From assembly GCA_027032855.1 (NCBI GenBank), contig JALVLX010000197.1, forward strand, positions 1 through 8,384: 8,384 bases of DNA. The letters run 5' to 3'. The position numbers were made by a program, and so were the translations under genes. Within the stretch, counting starts at the first letter, position 1. Each line of letters starts with the position of its first letter. Origin of the DNA: Flavobacteriales bacterium (GTDB taxonomy: Bacteria > Bacteroidota > Bacteroidia > Flavobacteriales > Flavobacteriaceae). Below are positions 1-3,682 of the stretch, in pieces. The notes under the pieces are model-generated. The model saw nothing but the letters and a program-made list of their open reading frames with translations, searched no databases and was not told where the DNA came from.

Positions 1-221
1 ATTTTACCATGCATGGTATTACCAATTGTGTCAGTTTTAAAGCACAGCTAAAATTTAAAGATGGCGTCTTAACCATGACTTCCGAAAAATTTTCTATTGA
101 CAGAACGGATTGGGGTATTTACCGGTTATCACCCAAAAGACCCTATTCAGACGATGAAAACGGTTGGACGGTACCTGATAAAATTGATTTGAAAATAGAG
201 CTTAAAGCGCACCCGGAATAA
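1..221 (+). CDS. YceI-family protein, C-terminal fragment (5' end outside window)
   Basis: The reading frame is open from the window edge (first full codon at base 3) to TAA at 219-221. The ATG at 9 is internal, because the frame upstream reads Phe-Thr directly into Met-His-Gly-Ile-Thr. That matches the family strand usually written as T-[IM]-H-G-[IV]-T, followed by the late strand containing F-S-I-D-R-T-D-W-G-I. Both are hallmarks of the C-terminal half of YceI-like lipocalin-fold proteins, which bind isoprenoid or other amphipathic ligands, usually in the periplasm. The end of the domain is intact (IDLKIELKA, then a short tail). The signal peptide and first half lie outside the window, so localisation cannot be seen here. 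No terminator lies between this stop and the tRNA 54 bases downstream. Family assignment is fairly sure; the ligand is unknown. Confidence 0.75.
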   Translation, partial: FTMHGITNCVSFKAQLKFKDGVLTMTSEKFSIDRTDWGIYRLSPKRPYSDDENGWTVPDKIDLKIELKAHPE

Positions 222-256
222 ATTCAAAAAAACTTTTACAATAACAATCTTTTTCA

Positions 257-264
257 TATTTTTG
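257..264 (+). promoter_or_regulatory. Bacteroidota -7 element for the tRNA-Ala gene
   Basis: TATTTTTG matches the Bacteroidota sigma-A -7 consensus TAnnTTTG exactly and ends 11 bases before the mature tRNA 5' end, which suits a start a few bases upstream of G276. No clear TTG -33 element is visible at the usual 17-20 base spacing; the nearest candidate is the T-rich stretch around 233-238. Confidence 0.5.
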
Positions 265-275
265 CATACGCTTAT

Positions 276-352
276 GGGGCCGTAGCTCAGTTGGCTAGAG
301 CGCATGACTGGCAGTCATGAGGTCGAGGGTTCGACTCCCTTCGGCTCCACCA
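276..352 (+). tRNA. tRNA-Ala(GGC)
   Basis: A full cloverleaf can be folded by eye. The acceptor stem is GGGGCCG (276-282) with CGGCTCC (342-348). The D stem is GCTC with GAGC (285-288, 298-301). The anticodon stem is CATGA with TCATG (303-307, 315-319), enclosing loop CTGGCAG with anticodon GGC at 310-312. The T stem is GAGGG with CCCTT around TTCGACT. The CCA end (350-352) is encoded. The acceptor contains a G3-U70 pair, the classical alanine identity element, which agrees with the GGC anticodon reading GCC and GCU codons. It lies alone between a YceI-family gene and a thioredoxin gene, with its own promoter and terminator. Confidence 0.97.
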
Positions 353-353
353 C

Positions 354-386
354 AACCGCTTGACTTTTTGTTGAGCGGTTTTTTTT
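354..386 (+). terminator. Intrinsic terminator after tRNA-Ala
   Basis: AACCGCT (354-360) pairs with AGCGGTT (374-380) across a 13-base loop and runs directly into an unbroken T tract to 386. The stem begins one base after the encoded CCA, so it should end the tRNA transcript and any read-through from the YceI-family gene. Confidence 0.85.
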
Positions 387-411
387 GTATCATTTAGTTC
401 GCTAAAAATTT

Positions 412-419
412 TATCTTTG
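412..419 (+). promoter_or_regulatory. Bacteroidota -7 element for the thioredoxin gene
   Basis: TATCTTTG is an exact TAnnTTTG match, 17 bases before the ATG at 437, implying a very short leader. It sits just behind the tRNA terminator, so the downstream gene needs its own promoter. A -33 TTG at the expected spacing is not obvious. Confidence 0.5.
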
Positions 420-436
420 CCTTAGAACTTAACATT

Positions 437-1018
437 ATGCAAAAATTTATAAAAAAACATTGGAGTAACATTCTCTTTTTCGGATTGATAATTTTTATGC
501 TGACACCTGCCGGATTGCCATTGCGGGCTTTGTTGATTAAAGGTGTTTCGTATGTGACTTCGCGGGTTGAAAACTTGGAAATAGACAAGGACAAACAATT
601 AAAATTGGATACCTATCAATGGCAGTTGGTGTCGCGGGACGGACAAAGCGTTAATTTAGCCGATTATAAAGGTAAAGTCGTCTTGATTAACAACTGGGCA
701 ACTTGGTGTCCGCCTTGTGTGGCGGAAATGCCGAGTTTGGTACGATTATATCCGGAATACAAAAACAAAGTAGTGTTTTTGTTTGTAGCGCAAGACAAGC
801 CGGAAAAAGTGCAAATGTTCTTGCAAAAAAACGCTTGGGATATCCCGGTTTATTATATGCAAAGTAATCCCCCGGCATTGTTGCAATCTAGTTCCATTCC
901 TACGACATTTATCATCGATAAGGAAGGACATATTGTGGTTAAAAAAACAGGTGCGGCTGATTGGAATAGTGGGCAGGTGCATGATATCTTGGATAAGTTA
1001 GTAGCGAGTATCAAGTAG
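437..1018 (+). CDS. TlpA-like membrane-anchored thiol-disulfide oxidoreductase
   Basis: This 193-residue protein has one hydrophobic segment near the N terminus (about residues 11-34, after the basic MQKFIKKHW). A thioredoxin fold follows from about residue 58. The redox motif is W90-C-P-P-C94, preceded by the family strand KGKVVLINNWATW. The cis-proline is in S-I-P155-T-T-F-I-I-D, and a G-H-I-V-V-K strand follows. WCPPC is typical of the TlpA/ResA-like group, which act as reductants for periplasmic or cytochrome c thiols. The anchor places the domain on the periplasmic side. The start at 437 is the only one giving the anchor and sits just behind a promoter match. The stop codon TAG lies inside a palindromic repeat (see 1015-1039). 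No partner cytochrome maturation gene is visible, so the substrate is unknown. Confidence 0.85.
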   Translation: MQKFIKKHWSNILFFGLIIFMLTPAGLPLRALLIKGVSYVTSRVENLEIDKDKQLKLDTYQWQLVSRDGQSVNLADYKGKVVLINNWATWCPPCVAEMPSLVRLYPEYKNKVVFLFVAQDKPEKVQMFLQKNAWDIPVYYMQSNPPALLQSSSIPTTFIIDKEGHIVVKKTGAADWNSGQVHDILDKLVASIK

Positions 1019-1039
1019 AGACGTTGCAGTGCAACGTCT
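1015..1039 (+). repeat. REP-like palindrome overlapping the thioredoxin stop codon
   Basis: AGACGTTGCA (1019-1028) and TGCAACGTCT (1030-1039) are perfect inverted arms around a single G. The left side extends to GTAGAGACG (1015-1023), the same nine bases that begin the palindrome inside the RAYT gene at 2408. The matching right extension (CGTCTCTAC there) has decayed here to CGTCTTAAT. The TAG at 1016-1018 is the thioredoxin stop codon. The RNA hairpin could also help protect or end the transcript, but no T run follows. Confidence 0.75.
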
Positions 1040-1052
1040 TAATTAAAATGAG

Positions 1053-1084
1053 ATTTCTCTCCCTACTTTCGTAGGGATCGAAAT
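1053..1084. repeat. Imperfect palindromic hairpin element
   Basis: ATTTC-TC-TCCCTAC (1053-1066) faces GTAGGGA-TC-GAAAT (1071-1084) across the loop TTTC. Twelve base pairs form, with one symmetric TC/TC internal mismatch. The sequence style (GAGATTTCTC ... TCGAAATGACA) resembles dispersed intergenic repeats I associate with Bacteroidota genomes; this family link is from memory and inference. Confidence 0.65.
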
Positions 1085-1110
1085 GACAAAGGAGAATGTT
1101 CGAAATGACA
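1078..1110 (+). repeat. Direct repeat TCGAAATGACA, two copies
   Basis: TCGAAATGACA occurs at 1078-1088 and again at 1100-1110, 22 bases apart. The first copy is the right shoulder of the hairpin at 1053-1084, so the second looks like the remaining end of another copy of that element. Confidence 0.6.
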
Positions 1111-1145
1111 GGTAACATCAAAAAACGAAATATTCAATAAATCTA

Positions 1146-1239
1146 AAATCTGAAATCGCAAATCTGAAATCGACACTTCGATACATTATTTGCTCCCGTG
1201 TCGCAAATAACACTCAGTGTCCTTTTTAAATCTGAAATG
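1146..1239 (+). repeat. AAATCTGAAATCG direct repeats, three copies
   Basis: AAATCTGAAATCG occurs at 1146-1158 and 1160-1172 with one base between. A third copy, AAATCTGAAATG, occurs at 1228-1239. The third copy supplies the ATG (1237-1239) that begins the kdsB-like pseudo-start. The second and third copies flank the nested inverted repeat at 1172-1221. Confidence 0.65.
1172..1221. repeat. Nested inverted repeat
   Basis: The outer arms are GACACT (1172-1177) and AGTGTC (1216-1221). The inner arms are TTATTTGC (1186-1193) and GCAAATAA (1203-1210) around a 9-base loop. The two palindromes share one centre region, giving a 50-base two-stage stem bounded by AAATCTGAAAT repeats. It could be a small non-autonomous repeat, with one palindrome grown into another. 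Confidence 0.55.
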
Positions 1240-1287
1240 AATAATAACTCCTCATTTCCTCAAATTAAAAGCAGAATTATACTATGA
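1237..1287 (+). repeat. Degenerate copy of the kdsB start region
   Basis: From ATG at 1237 the frame reads M-N-N-N-S-S-F-P-Q-I-K, then five unrelated codons and TGA at 1285-1287. KdsB begins M-K-Y-K-N-S-S-F-P-Q-I-K. At DNA level 1246-1269 matches 1333-1356 at 22 of 24 bases. It is too short to be a gene; it is a local duplication or a shared repeat that both positions contain. Confidence 0.7.
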
Positions 1288-1320
1288 AGTAGTAAACATC
1301 ATTACATAACATAATATTCT

Positions 1321-2088
1321 ATGAAGTACAAAAACTCATCATTTCCTCAAATAAAAGTAACCGCATTAATTCCAGCACGGTATGATTCGCAGCGTTTTCC
1401 GGGCAAATTGATGAAAGATTTAGCCGGACAGACTGTCATTTTACGGACTTACCGGGCAGCTGTACAGTCGGGATTGTTTAATGAAGTCTATGTTATTACC
1501 GATTCGCAGTTGATTTATGAAGAGATTATTAATAACGGCGGGCAAGCCTTTATCAGTACCAAAAAACATGAAACCGGTACGGACAGAATTGCAGAATTTG
1601 CCGGTAATATTGAAGCAGATATCGTTATCAACATTCAAGGCGACGAGCCGTTTATTCATCAAAAATCTTTACGGGATTTGATACAGGTTTTTGAAGCAGA
1701 TACGGAGAAAAAAATTGATTTGGCTTCGTTGATGATACGCCTTCAAAACAAGGAAGATTTTTTGAACCCTAATCATGTTAAGGTAGTGGTTGACAACAAT
1801 GATTTCGCCTTGTATTTTTCGCGGGCACCTATTCCGTATTCGCGTGATAAGGTTTTTGAAACGGCTTATAAGCATATCGGGGTGTATGCGTTTCGCAAAC
1901 CTGCATTGGAACGGATAGCACAAATGCCACAAACAGACTTGGAACAAATAGAGAAATTGGAAAATCTGCGGTTTTTGCAAAACGGATTACGCATTAAAAT
2001 GGTTGAAACCGATAAATTGAATTTTGGTATTGATACGGAAGAAGATTTACGGGAAGCGGAACTGTATTTGAAAAATAATTTAGGATAA
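1321..2088 (+). CDS. kdsB: 3-deoxy-manno-octulosonate cytidylyltransferase (CMP-Kdo synthetase)
   Basis: KdsB activates Kdo with CTP to give CMP-Kdo for lipid A-core assembly in the cytoplasm. The 255 residues carry the family motifs in order: nucleotide-binding A-L-I-P-A-R-Y-D-S-Q-R-F-P-G-K (15-29), T-G-T-D-R (85-89), N-I-Q-G-D-E-P-F (104-111), Y-F-S-R-A-P-I-P-Y-S-R (165-175), K-H-I-G-V-Y-A-F (184-191), E-K-L-E-N-L-R (211-217) and G-I-D-T-E-E-D-L (236-243). Length is normal for the family. About ten residues precede the usual start of the domain and are encoded by sequence duplicated just upstream. No other ATG, GTG or TTG in frame lies between 1321 and the conserved strand, so the extension should be translated. 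The RAYT gene follows 4 bases after the stop. Confidence 0.95.
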   Translation: MKYKNSSFPQIKVTALIPARYDSQRFPGKLMKDLAGQTVILRTYRAAVQSGLFNEVYVITDSQLIYEEIINNGGQAFISTKKHETGTDRIAEFAGNIEADIVINIQGDEPFIHQKSLRDLIQVFEADTEKKIDLASLMIRLQNKEDFLNPNHVKVVVDNNDFALYFSRAPIPYSRDKVFETAYKHIGVYAFRKPALERIAQMPQTDLEQIEKLENLRFLQNGLRIKMVETDKLNFGIDTEEDLREAELYLKNNLG

Positions 2089-2092
2089 ATTA

Positions 2093-2737
2093 ATGGATAA
2101 ATATCGCAACAAATATAGAATTAAATCACATCGAATGCCCGATTGGGATTATTCCGGTAATGGGGTATATTTTTTAACCATTGTAACACAAAACCGTGTT
2201 TGCAATTTAGGTGTAATCAATAACGGTAAAATAAAATTATCTGATTTTGGTAAAATTGTTGAAACGGAATTATTAAAATCGTTTGAAATTCGTGATGAAT
2301 TGATTTTGGACGAATATATTATAATGCCCAACCATTTACACGTTATAATTGTTTTAAATAAATCCGGGTATGGATTGCACGGTGCCCACGGGACGCACGG
2401 GACGCACGTAGAGACGCACGGCCGTGCGTCTCTACAATCCCCACAACAATCCCCACAACAAAAATTGATACGATTACCAAAATCAATATCATCATTTTTG
2501 GCGGGTTTTAAATCGTCGGTAAATACAAAAATTGATAATTATATTGATGATTATCAATTAGATATGCCAAAATATAATCGAAACAATCATTTTTTTCAAT
2601 CTAATTATCATGATCGTGTTATCAGGAATAAAAAGGAATACGAACGAATAAAAAATTATATTATTAATAATCCGAAAAATTGGAAAAATGATATAATTAA
2701 ACCCAAAAAATCAAATAAAAATGAACAAATGGATTAA
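2093..2737 (+). CDS. REP-associated tyrosine transposase (RAYT, Y1/HUH family)
   Basis: This 214-residue protein is a single-strand HUH endonuclease of the IS200-related RAYT group, which act on palindromic REP sequences. The N-terminal part shows R-M-P-D-W-D-Y-S-G-N-G-V-Y-F-L-T-I-V-T-Q-N-R (14-35). The metal-binding HUH motif is M-P-N-H81-L-H83-V-I-I. The C-terminal part has F-Q-S-N-Y172-H-D-R-V-I-R and a final helix ending in I-I-N-N-P-K-N-W (190-197), both typical of the family; Y172 is my best guess for the nucleophile. Residues 96-122 are an in-frame insertion made of DNA repeats and a palindrome. The frame is otherwise intact, so the protein may be functional. It starts 4 bases after kdsB and overlaps menA by 17 bases, so it is probably co-transcribed. 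No flanking IS ends are visible, as expected for a RAYT. Confidence 0.88.
   Translation: MDKYRNKYRIKSHRMPDWDYSGNGVYFLTIVTQNRVCNLGVINNGKIKLSDFGKIVETELLKSFEIRDELILDEYIIMPNHLHVIIVLNKSGYGLHGAHGTHGTHVETHGRASLQSPQQSPQQKLIRLPKSISSFLAGFKSSVNTKIDNYIDDYQLDMPKYNRNNHFFQSNYHDRVIRNKKEYERIKNYIINNPKNWKNDIIKPKKSNKNEQMD
2378..2407 (+). repeat. Tandem 9-base CACGGGACG repeats inside the RAYT gene
   Basis: The units are CACGGTGCC (2378-2386), CACGGGACG (2387-2395) and CACGGGACG (2396-2404), then CAC leading into the palindrome. In frame they encode His-Gly-Ala, His-Gly-Thr, His-Gly-Thr. The unit resembles the CACGG in the palindrome arm, suggesting slippage or recombination from it. Confidence 0.85.
2408..2435. 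repeat. Perfect 28-base palindrome (REP-like) inside the RAYT gene
   Basis: GTAGAGACGCACGG (2408-2421) is followed immediately by its exact reverse complement CCGTGCGTCTCTAC (2422-2435). In the RAYT frame it encodes V-E-T-H-G-R-A-S-L. Its outer nine bases equal those of the palindrome at 1015-1039, with a different core. The G+C-rich sequence stands out against the very AT-rich remainder of the gene. Confidence 0.95.
2435..2458 (+). repeat. Tandem 12-base repeat CAATCCCCACAA inside the RAYT gene
   Basis: Two exact copies (2435-2446 and 2447-2458) follow the palindrome, sharing its last base. They encode Gln-Ser-Pro-Gln twice, and the 12-base unit keeps the reading frame. Confidence 0.9.
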
Positions 2738-3617
2738 AGCGGCACGTCTGCGGACCTTGCCTTTATCGTTGGCAGGGATTATCTTGGCGGGATTTATAGC
2801 CGCGAGTTTTGACAAATTTGACAGAATTATTTTTGCAGGCTCTGTATTGACGGCAATTTTATTTCAAATTTTATCCAATTTTGCCAATGATTACGGTGAC
2901 GGTGTCAAAGGCACGGATAATGATGAACGTATTGGACCGCAACGAGCTATTCAATCAGGAGAAATAACACCGGCACAGATGAAAAAAGCAGTAATGATAA
3001 CCGGTATTTTGTCTTTTGTCTCAGCATTGGCTTTGGTAACTTACAGTTTTGGTTTGGAACGTTTACCGGAAATTTTGTTTTACCTCATATTGGGTATTGC
3101 CGCCATTGTTGCTGCCATAAAATATACGGTTGGTAAAAATGCTTACGGTTACTTCGGTTTGGGTGACTTGTTTGTATTGATTTTCTTTGGTTTGGTATCG
3201 GTTATGGGTGGTAGCTATTTATACACTAAAAATTTGGATTGGACATTGATTTTTCCGGCGCTTTCCATAGGTTTTTTGAGTATGGCAGTATTGAATTTGA
3301 ACAATATGCGTGATTTGCAAACAGACATCAAATCGGGTAAAAATACCATTCCGGTTAAGATGGGATTACAGAACGCCAAAAAATATCATATTTTGCTGAT
3401 TGTACTACCTTTCTTTTTTACGCAAGCTTATATTTTTCATCATTTTCAAGGCAGTTTTTGGCCTTGGTTGTTTATGATACCTTATTTGTTTTTGTTTTTA
3501 CACGTTATACGGGTTATTCAAATAAACAATCCTAAAGATTTTGATCCGGAGTTGAAAAAAGTGGCTATTTTGACTTTGTTGTATGCCATCTTTTTTGGTT
3601 TGGGGCTTGCGCTATAA
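2721..3617 (+). CDS. menA: 1,4-dihydroxy-2-naphthoate polyprenyltransferase
   Basis: MenA is an integral membrane UbiA-superfamily enzyme that joins a polyprenyl chain to 1,4-dihydroxy-2-naphthoate, giving demethylmenaquinone. The 298 residues are mostly hydrophobic, with about eight or nine membrane segments. The first Asp-rich motif is N-D-Y-G-D-G-V-K-G-T-D-N-D (56-68), the MenA form of the NDxxDxxxD site that binds Mg-prenyl diphosphate. The second is N-N-M-R-D-L-Q-T-D-I-K-S-G-K-N-T-I-P (194-211). The N terminus, W-I-K-A-A-R-L-R-T-L-P-L-S, is the usual family start and supports the ATG at 2721 although it lies inside the RAYT gene. No Shine-Dalgarno is present; the leader is A-rich. Translation may be coupled to the RAYT. 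The gene is followed by a strong terminator. Confidence 0.95.
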   Translation: MNKWIKAARLRTLPLSLAGIILAGFIAASFDKFDRIIFAGSVLTAILFQILSNFANDYGDGVKGTDNDERIGPQRAIQSGEITPAQMKKAVMITGILSFVSALALVTYSFGLERLPEILFYLILGIAAIVAAIKYTVGKNAYGYFGLGDLFVLIFFGLVSVMGGSYLYTKNLDWTLIFPALSIGFLSMAVLNLNNMRDLQTDIKSGKNTIPVKMGLQNAKKYHILLIVLPFFFTQAYIFHHFQGSFWPWLFMIPYLFLFLHVIRVIQINNPKDFDPELKKVAILTLLYAIFFGLGLAL

Positions 3618-3628
3618 ACTCTTTGCAT

Positions 3629-3661
3629 AAAAAAAGCTGTCCGGATATGGACAGCTTTTTT
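3629..3661. terminator. Bidirectional intrinsic terminator between menA and the M16 operon
   Basis: AGCTGTCC (3635-3642) pairs with GGACAGCT (3649-3656) around a 6-base loop. An A run precedes it (3629-3634) and a T run follows (to 3661), so it works on both strands. It lies 11 bases after the menA stop and about 21 bases past the stop of the convergent minus-strand gene. Confidence 0.9.
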
Positions 3662-3682
3662 ATTTGAACGTCTTTTTAAAGT

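Larger units (their letters stand above)
1019..1320. other. 302-base intergenic repeat mosaic upstream of kdsB
   Basis: No credible gene lies here on either strand. The stretch is almost filled by short repeats, in order: a REP-like palindrome (to 1039), an imperfect hairpin (1053-1084), a direct repeat of TCGAAATGACA (1078-1088, 1100-1110), three copies of AAATCTGAAAT (from 1146, 1160 and 1228), a nested inverted repeat (1172-1221) and a copy of the kdsB start (1237-1269). CTATGAAGTA also occurs twice (1282-1291 and 1319-1328, the latter spanning the kdsB ATG). No exact TAnnTTTG promoter or clear terminator is visible, so how kdsB is transcribed is not evident. Confidence 0.7.

Noticed and set aside
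394..594. Minus-strand open frame of 66 codons over the start of the thioredoxin gene
   Set aside because: It overlaps a well-supported plus-strand gene and its promoter, and its product has no recognisable features.
1019..1039. The palindrome after the thioredoxin gene considered as an intrinsic terminator
   Set aside because: The stem is strong, but the following TTAATTAAAA is not a continuous T run, and the shared arm with the RAYT palindrome explains it better as a repeat.
1441..1980. Minus-strand open frames opposite kdsB
   Set aside because: They are antisense to a gene with every family motif in place; no start context or recognisable domain.
2378..2458. The repeat block in the RAYT gene considered as a small CRISPR-like array
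   Set aside because: Units are 9 and 12 bases in direct tandem with no spacers; the centre is a palindrome and the whole is in a coding frame.
2093..2739. Similar strings ATGGATAAA (2093) and ATGGATTAAA (2729) at the two ends of the RAYT gene, considered as a target-site duplication
   Set aside because: They are short, AT-rich and imperfect, one is constrained by overlapping start codons, and RAYTs are not expected to leave target duplications.
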